Positions 19,187 to 27,608 of a DNA stretch of 54,191 nt are shown piece after piece. Below the pieces are notes generated by a model. It saw only the letters and a list, made by a program, of their open reading frames with translations. It ran no database searches and was not told the origin of the DNA. A program made the position numbers and the translations under genes. Source of the DNA: Saprospira grandis DSM 2844 (GTDB taxonomy: Bacteria; Bacteroidota; Bacteroidia; Chitinophagales; Saprospiraceae); the NCBI GenBank assembly GCA_945888475.1, contig CAMDAB010000007.1, positions 1 to 54,191 on the forward strand. The letters run 5' to 3'. Each line of letters begins with the position of its first letter. Within the stretch, counting starts at the first letter, position 1.

Positions 19187-20629
19187 TCAAACATTGCGCT
19201 TCAATATTTTTCTCAAAGATCTGCCTTCGAAATAGATAAGTCCTGTAAAATAGCCTACTAAAAAAATAAATCCCAAAATAATTCCAGGCCAAAATCCAAT
19301 TTTACTTGTAATTTTTATCCATGAAAATATTAAATACAAAGCGATAGCAGAAGCGATGTAAATGATTGTCTTTTGGTAATCATATGGAACAGGATAATAC
19401 TTTTGCCCCAAGTACCAGGCTACAAAAAGCATTATAGCATAACAAAGCAAAGTGGCCCAGGCTGCACCGCTATAACCCAAAAGTGGAATGAGTAGGAGAT
19501 TGCCCAAAATTGTAATAATGGCACCTGCACCTGAGATGTAAATCCCCATTACCGTTTTATCGGCAAGTTTGCACCAGCTAGCCACACTATAATAAAGTCC
19601 TAAAAAGAGATTGGCAATGAGTAGAATGGGAACAATATGAAGCCCTTCCCGGTAAGGTGCGGCAACAAAATATTGAAAGATATCCATAAAAAGCATGATA
19701 CCCAGAAACACCAATGCCCCAAGAATGCTGAAAACTAATGCCACATCGGCATAAAGCTGTCGAGAGCCGTCCTTTGCCGCATGTTTAAAAAAGAAAGGTT
19801 CGGCAGCATAGTTGAAAGCTTGTGTGAGTAAATTCATAAAAATGGCAATCTTATAACAGGCGCCATAAATGCCAACCTGGGCCAGGCGGCTGTCCAAATC
19901 GCCTGTCAGCAGTAGTTTTAGCAATGTTCTGTCCAATACTTCATTGATAACGGCAGCTAGGCCAACAATAATGAGCGGACCTGCATAGACCATCATTTTT
20001 TTCCATAGTACTGTGTCGAAAAATGGCTCTTTTTCTCTGTTTTTAAAGAGTCGGATATAGGCTGGCATAAGCATGCCTAATGTTAGAATATTCGCTATCA
20101 GATTGGCAATAAAAACCCAGCCGATGCCAATAAATGGATTATACCAATATTGGGCTAAAAGTAAATTATTGACATATAAATCGGGACCAGCTTTTACAAA
20201 AAAGAAAACGAGCCCGAGATAAGTCAACATATTTATAATCTTAATGCCAGCAAAGCTCAGGGCCTTTTCCTGCAAGCGCAGCAAGGCAAAAGGAATTGCC
20301 ATCAAAGCATCGAGTGCTACAATTAAAATGATCCAGACAATGAACTGTTTTTTATCGGAATACTCGAGCCAATCGGCAATACTGCCCGAGAGTAATATAA
20401 GTAATGCCCCCAATGCAATGGTGCTCAGCAGAACAGATATGGCCGCAGTGCGAAAAGCCGGCATCAGTTCCTTCTGTTTGCTGCCAAAGCGGAACATGGC
20501 AGTTTCCATGCGGTAGGTGAGGGGAATGAGCAGAAAAGCAGCCCAGGAGTACAACTCGGTTTGTATGCCCATATCAGCCTTTCCAAAATTATAAGTAAGG
20601 AAGGGAGTGAGAAATGCAAAAGCCAGCAC
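19187..20629 (-). CDS. Wzx-like oligosaccharide/polysaccharide flippase (MOP superfamily)
   Basis: Integral membrane protein of about 12-14 helices across its whole length, 480 aa from the GTG at 20629. Composition and the opening pattern match polysaccharide-export flippases that move lipid-linked glycans across the inner membrane. The coordinates give the first canonical start, but the conserved N-terminus continues upstream in the same frame (SKLARQTALYGLSSIATR) with no ATG, GTG or TTG before the stop at 20726-20728. The natural start is therefore probably ATA at 20686 or CTG at 20695. It is the last gene of a run with the PIG-L deacetylase and the 186-aa membrane protein, which points to a glycan-related unit. 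Family assignment is firm; substrate is unknown. Confidence 0.88.
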   Translation of the reverse strand: MLAFAFLTPFLTYNFGKADMGIQTELYSWAAFLLIPLTYRMETAMFRFGSKQKELMPAFRTAAISVLLSTIALGALLILLSGSIADWLEYSDKKQFIVWIILIVALDALMAIPFALLRLQEKALSFAGIKIINMLTYLGLVFFFVKAGPDLYVNNLLLAQYWYNPFIGIGWVFIANLIANILTLGMLMPAYIRLFKNREKEPFFDTVLWKKMMVYAGPLIIVGLAAVINEVLDRTLLKLLLTGDLDSRLAQVGIYGACYKIAIFMNLLTQAFNYAAEPFFFKHAAKDGSRQLYADVALVFSILGALVFLGIMLFMDIFQYFVAAPYREGLHIVPILLIANLFLGLYYSVASWCKLADKTVMGIYISGAGAIITILGNLLLIPLLGYSGAAWATLLCYAIMLFVAWYLGQKYYPVPYDYQKTIIYIASAIALYLIFSWIKITSKIGFWPGIILGFIFLVGYFTGLIYFEGRSLRKILKRNV

Positions 20630-20725
20630 ACGGGTTGCAATACTGCTAAGGCCGTATAAGGCAGTTTGTCTGGCTAGTTTTGATATGAGTGACAGATATA
20701 AAGAGTTTGAAGTGAACCTTTGGGT

Positions 20726-21286
20726 TTATAATTTCGATGTCATGAATATGATGGAGACAATTACAAAAAAAGACAAAACTCCGGTAATCCAAAGTGCCGG
20801 AATAGCTGCAATGAGACCCCAAATTAGAAAGCTTAACCCCAACGTAAAATAAAGCAGTATTAGCATGAGTATTAAAAATATTATGCTAAATGTGACAACT
20901 AATTTACCTAGCCCCTTTACAAAATCTGTATTTTCCTGCGTTGTGTAAAAGATCCCAACAACTGAGATAGTACAGGCAATTGCTAAAAAAACCATTCCAA
21001 TAATCCAAAGGAATGCAATAGATAATGGAGCGCCAAAACCAACAAGTATAAGTCCCGAAATAAAAAAAATAAATTGGAATATGAGCGTTGATAAAAAACC
21101 AGAATTGGCAAAATAGCGCTTGTGTTTTTTTAGTTTTTTCTTTGAATTGACTTTTTTAACTTTTCTGGAAGTTTCAGTTCTTTTTTCTGTTTTTTCTTCA
21201 ACTGGTTCAACTCCTGCAATGAGAAATCCAGTGTGAAAAAACAGCAGGCAAAACAGCAGGGAAAGATTGATGTAATTTAATCTCAT
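20726..21286 (-). CDS. Hypothetical multi-pass membrane protein (186 aa)
   Basis: I do not recognise the family. Residues 1-24 are a signal peptide or first membrane segment. A strongly basic, Lys/Arg-rich stretch follows (about 30-57). Then come four hydrophobic segments (about 64-85, 88-112, 127-149 and 151-180). The last ends at the C-terminus (FMTSKL). It lies 15 nt after the PIG-L gene and its stop is in frame with the flippase that follows. The three are probably one transcript, so a role in envelope glycan handling is possible but unproven. Confidence 0.72.
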   Translation of the reverse strand: MRLNYINLSLLFCLLFFHTGFLIAGVEPVEEKTEKRTETSRKVKKVNSKKKLKKHKRYFANSGFLSTLIFQFIFFISGLILVGFGAPLSIAFLWIIGMVFLAIACTISVVGIFYTTQENTDFVKGLGKLVVTFSIIFLILMLILLYFTLGLSFLIWGLIAAIPALWITGVLSFFVIVSIIFMTSKL

Positions 21287-21301
21287 AAACAGCGTTATTA
21301 G

Positions 21302-22027
21302 TTATAAAACAATGTTTTGATCAATTCCTGCTAAAGCAGGCTTGAAATCTTCATTATAAAATTCATAATGAACTGTTTTACTTATTTTTTCTTTGATTCT
21401 TGAAATTTCAATGACAGCCTGATAGGTTTTGTAACAGTCTAGTGCATCTAAGTTTTTTTGGAAAGCTTCATCAGATATGTTAAGTTCGCAATCGATGCGC
21501 TCTTCTACCGAATGTCTCATTCTTACAAAACCTTCGGGTGAAAAGGTAGGGCTGCCGTTGTCAATAATTGTAAAGAAAGCCAGTCTTTTAAGAAATTGAT
21601 TTTCTGCATTGTCTTTCAAATCCAAAAATGCTCTTTTTACAATGGCATGGCAAACCAGATGATCGTGAAAACCACTGATGCCATGCACAGGGTAAGTTAC
21701 GATTATTTGAGGTTTTAATTCCAAAATAAAATTGGCAATTTCCTTTTCCATGCTTCTTGGTTCCATGTCCTGCATACCATTATCAGTCCAATCCCAAATA
21801 TTGAGTGAACTGAGATTGAGTACCTTTGCAACCTCCTGCATTTCAAAAACCCTAATTTCACCCATTTCCTCAACAGAGAGGCCCAGTCGAAATCTTTCTT
21901 TGGTTGCTCCGCCCTTTGTTAAAGTGAGCAGATGCACTTCGTGTCCTTCTTGACTTTGCGCATACATAGCACCTGCAGGGCCAAAGCTTTCGTCGTCGGG
22001 ATGCGGAAAAATATAAAGTATTTTCAT
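21302..22027 (-). CDS. PIG-L family (LmbE-like) deacetylase
   Basis: 241 aa, the usual length for the family. The N-terminal metal motif HPDDE is at residues 9-13, and the second zinc-ligand segment GFHDHLVCH is near 118-127. PIG-L enzymes are zinc-dependent N-deacetylases acting mostly on GlcNAc-containing substrates. No signal peptide, so cytosolic. It heads a likely operon with a membrane protein and a Wzx-like flippase, consistent with a glycan substrate. The motif is HPDDESFGPA rather than the AHPDDVE form of BshB1, so I do not call it the bacillithiol deacetylase even though bshC is in this window. A TACATTTTG sequence ends just 3 nt before its ATG and resembles a -7 box with one extra base. 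Confidence 0.88.
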   Translation of the reverse strand: MKILYIFPHPDDESFGPAGAMYAQSQEGHEVHLLTLTKGGATKERFRLGLSVEEMGEIRVFEMQEVAKVLNLSSLNIWDWTDNGMQDMEPRSMEKEIANFILELKPQIIVTYPVHGISGFHDHLVCHAIVKRAFLDLKDNAENQFLKRLAFFTIIDNGSPTFSPEGFVRMRHSVEERIDCELNISDEAFQKNLDALDCYKTYQAVIEISRIKEKISKTVHYEFYNEDFKPALAGIDQNIVL

Positions 22028-22038
22028 TTCAAAATGTA

Positions 22039-22070
22039 AAATGTCAGGTACTTTTAAGCACCTGACATTT
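22039..22070 (-). terminator. Intrinsic terminator of the cyclophilin gene
   Basis: A perfect 11-bp stem, AAATGTCAGGT (22039-22049) with ACCTGACATTT (22060-22070), has a 10-nt loop. It separates the cyclophilin stop (22081) from the PIG-L start (22027). The following T tract is interrupted, so strength is uncertain. Confidence 0.7.
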
Positions 22071-22080
22071 GAAGTAATTT

Positions 22081-22773
22081 TTACTGTTTGATAAGCGTTG
22101 CTTTGATAATCATGACATCCTGGGTAGGACGATCGCCTCTGTCGCGGGCTACAGCTGAGATTTTATCCAATACATCGAAGCCCTCCACCAACTCTCCAAA
22201 AACGGTATAATCTCTATCGAGGAATGGGGTGCCGCCTTTTTCTTTATAAAGTGCTCTTTGCTCAGGTGTGTATTTGAATTTTTTCGCGCCCTCCATCTGG
22301 TCGAGCATGCCATCGCTGAGTGACTGACCCTGAACGATATAAAACTGTGAACCGCTCGATGCTTTTGTAGGGTTCATCTGGTCGCCAGTACGCGCAGCAG
22401 ACAATGCACCTTTTACGTGAATGTTGTTGTCGACAAATTCAGCAGGAACGGTATAGCCGGGGCCACCCATTCCAAGCATTTTGCCTGCGGCTGCGCCTTT
22501 AGAATCCGGATCGCCGCCCTGAATCATAAAACTGGGAATAACACGGTGAAAAAGTACTGAATCGTAAAATCCCTGCTCCACCAGTTTGATAAAATTGTCG
22601 CGGTGTTGCGGGGTGTTGTCATAAAGTTTGATTTTCATTGTGCCCATATTGGTCACCATTTCAACCATTGGCGTTTTGTTGTTGTCCACTTTTACATTGT
22701 TTTTTTGTGCAACTGAGCGTTGACAAGCTGTTGTCATTATCAGTGCTGTGAAGAGAAGAATTAATGGTTTCAT
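22081..22773 (-). CDS. Peptidyl-prolyl cis-trans isomerase, cyclophilin type, lipoprotein
   Basis: 230 aa. A lipoprotein signal with lipobox ending TTAC (Cys17) precedes a cyclophilin domain at about 38-228. Core motifs are FHRVIPSFMIQGGDP (75-89), which includes the catalytic arginine, and SSGSQFYIV (139-147). It catalyses proline cis-trans isomerisation, here predicted to be anchored in the envelope to assist folding of exported proteins. It is closed off from the next gene by a hairpin, so probably monocistronic. Confidence 0.93.
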   Translation of the reverse strand: MKPLILLFTALIMTTACQRSVAQKNNVKVDNNKTPMVEMVTNMGTMKIKLYDNTPQHRDNFIKLVEQGFYDSVLFHRVIPSFMIQGGDPDSKGAAAGKMLGMGGPGYTVPAEFVDNNIHVKGALSAARTGDQMNPTKASSGSQFYIVQGQSLSDGMLDQMEGAKKFKYTPEQRALYKEKGGTPFLDRDYTVFGELVEGFDVLDKISAVARDRGDRPTQDVMIIKATLIKQ

Positions 22774-23047
22774 ATTGATGATTAAGTTAGAAGTTTGAAA
22801 TTAGAACTATAAATTTGTATCAAGTATCAGGAAACGAAGTTCCGCGAAGCGCATCAAGTATCAAGATTTTTTTATTAGACTTTAGACTGTAAGATTCTAG
22901 ATGCTAGAATTTTTTATTAGCATAGAGACTATTAGACTAGAGACGCTAGACAAAATAGAAGGTAGAAATTATCTCATTTTCAAATTATCTCATTTTCATC
23001 TCGTTTGTAGAACGAGACAAATTCTAATAATCTTTCATCCTTTCCCC
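22774..23047. repeat. Intergenic short-word repeats and hairpin
   Basis: A 274-bp spacer without a gene. It contains AGTATCA three times (22815-22865 region), AGTTAGAAGTTTGAAATTAGAA words near 22787, CTAGA/GACTAGAGACGCTAGAC words (22890-22955), TTTTCAAAT-type words and the hairpin ATCTCGTT-TGTAG-AACGAGA inside 22994-23025. The same word types recur in other intergenic spaces of the window. Confidence 0.55.
22994..23025. repeat. Dispersed hairpin repeat, copy 1
   Basis: TTTCATCTCGT at the left and ACGAGACA..TTCT at the right enclose a short loop; the stem is TCTCGTT/AACGAGA. A second copy with different loop bases lies at 53168-53198. Confidence 0.55.
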
Positions 23048-23389
23048 TCAAACCTCTCCCAAATACCTAATCACCTGCACCTGCAAATAACGTTCCTGTT
23101 CTTTTAAATCTGCTTTTGGAAAGGGGGCGAGCAATTTCCAGTGCGGCCAGCCTTCTGCATCGATGCCCTCAAATTCATAATAACCTTCGTAGCTGAGTAG
23201 CCTGCAAGTGGCAATATGAATAAGGTCTCTTTTTTCCTCTTTTGTATAGTCTTCTTTTACTTGTCCCAATTCCTGAATGCCAATCAAAAATAGAATTGAC
23301 TGAAAATCGGGCACTGCATCCAAGCCTAATAGATCTTTTATCTTATGACGCGTTTCCAGCCATTTAAAATCCAGTTCCCAGTCTTCCAT
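23048..23389 (-). CDS. Conserved hypothetical protein (113 aa)
   Basis: Small soluble, acidic protein with no signal peptide. The core 'YTKEEKRDLIHIATCRLLS' followed by 'GYYEFEGIDAEGWPHW' resembles a small uncharacterised protein I know to be widespread in Bacteroidota, but no function is established. It stands alone, with an AT-rich repeat spacer on one side and a 114-bp gap on the other. Start at the ATG at 23389; no alternative is needed. Confidence 0.8.
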   Translation of the reverse strand: MEDWELDFKWLETRHKIKDLLGLDAVPDFQSILFLIGIQELGQVKEDYTKEEKRDLIHIATCRLLSYEGYYEFEGIDAEGWPHWKLLAPFPKADLKEQERYLQVQVIRYLGEV

Positions 23390-23503
23390 TGCATTGTTTG
23401 GTTTAAAATCGCTGCAAAGATAGGGAAAAATGGGGAGAAGGGCAAATGTTGTTTTTGTTAACTAAAAAAATAATATAAGATGTGATCTAGCTTTTGTTCA
23501 AGC

Positions 23504-24214
23504 CTACCATCGTTTCTCCTCCAGCATATAAAATGCCTGTATTTTTCCTCCGGCTGAAGTTTTTTCCTGCAGATCTTTATTGATTTCTCTTTGAAATTGA
23601 AATAGATATCCTCTGGATAAGCCAATATTCAAATCAAGCACTAATGAAGTCGCACCTATGTTGTTTTGTTGGAAAGTAGCACCATCACCATAGCGACGTC
23701 TAAAACGCCCATATTCATGATTTTCGCCGCCATTGACATAAAGAACTGCCGATTCGTTGCTTCTAAGTATAGGTGCTCCCTGCCAGACAAATTCAAAAAT
23801 TGGAATTGAAATACTCATCAGGGAATCTAACATGGCCGGAAAGTTTATTGAATCAGCCATTCTTACGGAGTTTTTGTATTGTTGGCCATTCAAGTCGGTC
23901 CAGGTGAAATGTGCCGAATCGATCGTTCCCGGCTGCTCGAAAATATAACTGTATTCTGTCTCATCATAGGGAAGTATCTGCCCGTTACAGCTCACCGATG
24001 CATTTTCATCGAGCACTACATAATCGCCTTTTTCTTTTTTGCAACGGAATTGGGCGATGTATCTGGTGATATCATCTTCGGCATGGTATTCTGCTCTGAA
24101 AATGCAATAAACATCTTCTATATCGACCTTGCTGAGCATACGCTCCTTGCGGCAGGCTGTAAGGGAGAGCAGGAGAAAAATTGAAGCAAAGGCTGCGATT
24201 GTTTTATGATTCAT
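23504..24214 (-). CDS. Hypothetical lipoprotein (236 aa)
   Basis: The lipobox SLTAC (Cys21) after a hydrophobic leader marks an envelope lipoprotein. The mature part looks like a beta-rich domain ('YIAQFRCKKEKGDYVVLDENASVSCNG') and has no recognised motif. Similar Cys-anchored proteins with an N-terminal 'RAEYHAEDD..RYIAQFR' pattern occur in Bacteroidota, function unknown. It has its own candidate -7 box (24251-24258) and follows the YD/WG-repeat giant by 68 nt. Confidence 0.75.
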   Translation of the reverse strand: MNHKTIAAFASIFLLLSLTACRKERMLSKVDIEDVYCIFRAEYHAEDDITRYIAQFRCKKEKGDYVVLDENASVSCNGQILPYDETEYSYIFEQPGTIDSAHFTWTDLNGQQYKNSVRMADSINFPAMLDSLMSISIPIFEFVWQGAPILRSNESAVLYVNGGENHEYGRFRRRYGDGATFQQNNIGATSLVLDLNIGLSRGYLFQFQREINKDLQEKTSAGGKIQAFYMLEEKRW

Positions 24215-24250
24215 AATAAAACGGTTGAGTTAAAGTCCTGTATCTATTAT

Positions 24251-24258
24251 CAAAACTA
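24251..24258 (-). promoter_or_regulatory. -7 box TAGTTTTG for the 236-aa lipoprotein
   Basis: TAGTTTTG matches TAnnTTTG and lies 36 nt before the ATG on the minus strand. No TTG at the -33 spacing was found. Confidence 0.4.
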
Positions 24259-24282
24259 ATGTTTTTGCTTTGTATTTAGGCA

Positions 24283-27200
24283 TTATTCATTCATTTCCAG
24301 CAGCATTTCTTTGCCATCTTTTTTGCCATAAAAATTCCCATTGCTTTCTCTGATACTTTCATATTCGTCGGGGACAACCATTTTAAAAGCATCTATGTCG
24401 AAAATTCCATAGCCCTTTGAAGTATGCACAATATAGAGATAATTACTATTAGTTGCCTGTATGTTTTTCATAAGTACACTAAGCTTGTTATGTTCTTCCG
24501 TTAAAAAATAAAGCCCTTTATCGAGGTATAGCTTATATAATATTTTGTCTTCATAGTCCCCAAACTGCATTGTGCTATAGTCTTTGATTTTTTTGAGTAT
24601 TGTTTTCTTATTTTCTAAGTCGTAGAATTCATAGCTGTTTTTCTTGCGCAGAACATATTTAGCGGAGATAATAAGAATGGTCTTTGAATCGTAAGGGAGA
24701 ATGAGATTTAATTTAGCCTTATTCAGCGCATCTTGCTGCAGCAGGCCTATAAAATCTCCTTTTTGGGCTGTAAAAAGGGCAGTTTTGTCATCTTTTTGAT
24801 AAACTTCCTGCAAATTGTGGGCGCTTAAAAAAATGCTGTCCTTTGAAAGGTAATAGTAATATGTCTGATTGTTATATATTATTTTATGGGATTCAATATC
24901 AAATCCTTCCAATAAAATTTTGCCTTTCGAATTAAGAAAACCCCTTTTGTTTTCATTCGTATTAAAAATATAATATTTGCTATCTGTGCCGCCATTGATG
25001 GAATCACTATAAAAATTAGATAGGTCCTCATATTTGGGGGAAACCAGGATTTTTCCCTCGGCATCAACCAAACCATAAAGGGCTTTGTCATCATCTATCT
25101 CGGCTTTAATTATTTGTTCCGAAATGCTTACTCGCTTGAAGTTCAGATCTTGAGAAAGGCTAATCTTACCATTTTTGATGCTGCAAATATTCCAAATTTT
25201 TGCGCTATTCGTTAAAAATTGACCATTTTCGTCAGGTTGCTCAATGCGGTCATATTTTACTGGCAGCATTTCTTCGGCCTGTTCATTGTATAAACCATAT
25301 TTCCCATTCGTCTCCACTAGCCAGCACTTTTTGTTCCATGAAGAAAATTGATTAAGGCTATTTTTAAAAAATAAATATCCTTTGACATTAATTCTATTCC
25401 AGAGATTCCCCATTTTAACTTTGGCAAAACCGTCGTTATCAGCATCGAAAAGATAATCATATTTAGGGGCTAATACTTCCATGCCTTTCACATCCACAAG
25501 TCCCCATTTGCCATTTTTCATAATTCGGACATAGCCATTTTTAGGTTCGGCAATAAAATCGTATTCAAGTGCCAGCCAAAAGGTTCCATCTGTTTTTAGT
25601 GCGCCATATTTCAGGTTTTTGCGTACAATTCCCCATCCGTCCTTAAAATCAGCGGCATATTCATAATTCGCAGCAATCTTCCAGTTTTCAGATTCGTCCT
25701 GATAACCCCAATTCGAATCTTTTCCTACGACAATAAGGCCATCTTTTACTAGTTCAGATTTGTAATTAAAGGTATTATCGCCACTTCTGTTACTCATGAC
25801 TTCTTTATTTAGTCCTTTTGGAGTGACCATAGCAGTAAGATTCTGAAAGGCCTGTGTGACTGCTAAAGATATTTTGTGCCCACCCGGACTTTTCACACTT
25901 TCGATTTCGTTGTACTTATCATAGCTAACACTAATAGCGCCAATCCCCTCCAGTTCAATGTTCACTGGTTTGCCAAAATTATTGTACCTGAAATATAAAA
26001 TCCTTGAATCTTTGGTTTTACTTGATTCGTGAAACAGGGAGATTTCATTCTTTTCATCATAAACCAATTCCAGTTTATCGCCTTCACTGTTTTCAACAAA
26101 TATTAAATTACCCTTCTCGTTGTACTGAAACCAACTAGCACGATCATCAGAATCGTAGCTTTGTACAATTTTTTGTGTGAGGGGGTGGTAAATTGCCCGA
26201 ATCATAGCACCATTGTCATTGTATTTTCCGGTGAGCAGGCCACTTTGGTTATAGGTATAATGCGTTTTATTTCCGTTGTTTACCTGCTCCAGAATTTGAC
26301 AGCTGCCGCCTTCGGCATAGCTTCGGCTGCTGCTTTCCCCCTCAATACTATTCGATACATGCTTTAGATATTCCTTTCCAAGAAGGTTTATGCCATAGGT
26401 AATTTCATACAGATTTTTTATTGGCTTTGAGTCAGCAGCCTCCACGAAGAATTTTATTTCATTAATACTGATTTTTTTCTGTTGAGCTGTGACAAGCGTA
26501 TCGTAACGATAACGGGTAAAATAATCAGCATATTTTTTGTAATTTACCAAATCGTTACTGCCGTATGTAAATTGAATGAGTTCATCTTCGTATTCATCTT
26601 TAAGGCTTGATAACATATCATTTATATCATAAGATAATGCGTAAGTCTTTTCAGCGTATTCAAAAGATATAAGCTTTCCTTCCTGATACGCAGCACTAAA
26701 AAATTCTTTGTCTTCAAACATTAGTTTGACAATTTGACCATCAGTATTATACAAAAAGTCAATTTTTCCTTTTAGGGTGTCAGTAATCGCAATAAGTTGA
26801 TTATTACTATTGTACTTTAAGTTGTAAATTCTTTTAGACTGCTCCACTTTTATCGTCTTCCCCTTTGTGTCAAAGTAATAAGTTCTTGAACCATCAATCA
26901 CTTTGTAGCCATCATTGAGTATTTCCATACTCATTGTCGGCAATTCGAATGCATAAAATTTCTGTCCGGTTTCTAATTTAGGGGCCTTCCATTTTCCAGT
27001 GAACATAAGGCTTTGCAAGAGGTCATATCTTTGCTCATAATTACCCATCAAAGATTCTTTCTTATATTTATTATCTAGAAGCGGAATCATTTTGTCCACT
27101 ACATCAGCCAGCTTTTTAGCTTCCCATCCTAGAGGTACAAAACTGTAATTTTCCTTTTTTCCGGGGCAATCACATATGCTTTTCATCAAGTAGGTTCCAT

Positions 27201-27426
27201 CTCCCACTGCAATAATTTTTTTTTCAATGTCGCTGGTCCAGCCCAAACCAAAGATCCCCTTTTCTTTTTGCCCGGATTGGTACTTTAGTTCTAATTCAAG
27301 GATGGGATTATTAATTTTAAGTGATATTTCGGATTTTCCGTTGTAAATGGAGTGGCCGTATTTTGGCTGGGCAAGTGCAGTAAGGCAATAGCAGAGGATA
27401 ATTACAATAGTTAGGATGTTTTTCAT
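24283..27426 (-). CDS. Secreted YD/Rhs-like and WG-repeat protein (1047 aa)
   Basis: A signal peptide (1-19, ends ALA/Q) is followed by an Rhs-like start containing GIFGLGWTSDIEK (about 60) and tandem YD-type beta strands up to about 560 ('HYTYNQSGLLTGKYNDNGAM', 'WFQYNEKGNLIFVENSEGDK'). From about 570 to 900 there are WG repeats: 'NWGYQDESENWKIAANYEY', 'KWGLVDVKGMEVLAPKYDY', 'KYGLYNEQAEEMLPVKYDR', 'LYGLVDAEGKILVSPKYED'. The rest to 1047 continues with degenerate copies. There is no C-terminal toxin domain and no T9SS tail, so it is probably periplasmic or outer-membrane associated. Known WG and YD repeats are binding scaffolds; the combination is unusual. Neighbours are a SUMF1-domain protein and a lipoprotein on the same strand. 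Confidence 0.85.
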   Translation of the reverse strand: MKNILTIVIILCYCLTALAQPKYGHSIYNGKSEISLKINNPILELELKYQSGQKEKGIFGLGWTSDIEKKIIAVGDGTYLMKSICDCPGKKENYSFVPLGWEAKKLADVVDKMIPLLDNKYKKESLMGNYEQRYDLLQSLMFTGKWKAPKLETGQKFYAFELPTMSMEILNDGYKVIDGSRTYYFDTKGKTIKVEQSKRIYNLKYNSNNQLIAITDTLKGKIDFLYNTDGQIVKLMFEDKEFFSAAYQEGKLISFEYAEKTYALSYDINDMLSSLKDEYEDELIQFTYGSNDLVNYKKYADYFTRYRYDTLVTAQQKKISINEIKFFVEAADSKPIKNLYEITYGINLLGKEYLKHVSNSIEGESSSRSYAEGGSCQILEQVNNGNKTHYTYNQSGLLTGKYNDNGAMIRAIYHPLTQKIVQSYDSDDRASWFQYNEKGNLIFVENSEGDKLELVYDEKNEISLFHESSKTKDSRILYFRYNNFGKPVNIELEGIGAISVSYDKYNEIESVKSPGGHKISLAVTQAFQNLTAMVTPKGLNKEVMSNRSGDNTFNYKSELVKDGLIVVGKDSNWGYQDESENWKIAANYEYAADFKDGWGIVRKNLKYGALKTDGTFWLALEYDFIAEPKNGYVRIMKNGKWGLVDVKGMEVLAPKYDYLFDADNDGFAKVKMGNLWNRINVKGYLFFKNSLNQFSSWNKKCWLVETNGKYGLYNEQAEEMLPVKYDRIEQPDENGQFLTNSAKIWNICSIKNGKISLSQDLNFKRVSISEQIIKAEIDDDKALYGLVDAEGKILVSPKYEDLSNFYSDSINGGTDSKYYIFNTNENKRGFLNSKGKILLEGFDIESHKIIYNNQTYYYYLSKDSIFLSAHNLQEVYQKDDKTALFTAQKGDFIGLLQQDALNKAKLNLILPYDSKTILIISAKYVLRKKNSYEFYDLENKKTILKKIKDYSTMQFGDYEDKILYKLYLDKGLYFLTEEHNKLSVLMKNIQATNSNYLYIVHTSKGYGIFDIDAFKMVVPDEYESIRESNGNFYGKKDGKEMLLEMNE

Positions 27427-27608
27427 GAGGGTTTCATTAAGCCTGAATAATTTAAATTATAGATTTTGTTAATCTTTCACGCAACGACTGGAGAGGCCAC
27501 CAAATAGGTATATGAAATAGCAAGAATTTAATTGCCCCCTTTGTAAGACATAGGCAAATGATACAGCCTTGAATTTGTAAATTTGATCTTAAAGATATGA
27601 CGAATAAC
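27427..27608. other. 182-bp intergenic spacer
   Basis: No reading frame, hairpin terminator or TAnnTTTG box recognised. Presumably holds the promoter of the YD/WG-repeat gene. Confidence 0.35.

Noticed and set aside
21302-22027. PIG-L gene as bacillithiol deacetylase bshB
   Set aside because: The motif is HPDDESFGPA instead of AHPDDVE and the gene sits with a flippase 11 kb away from bshC.
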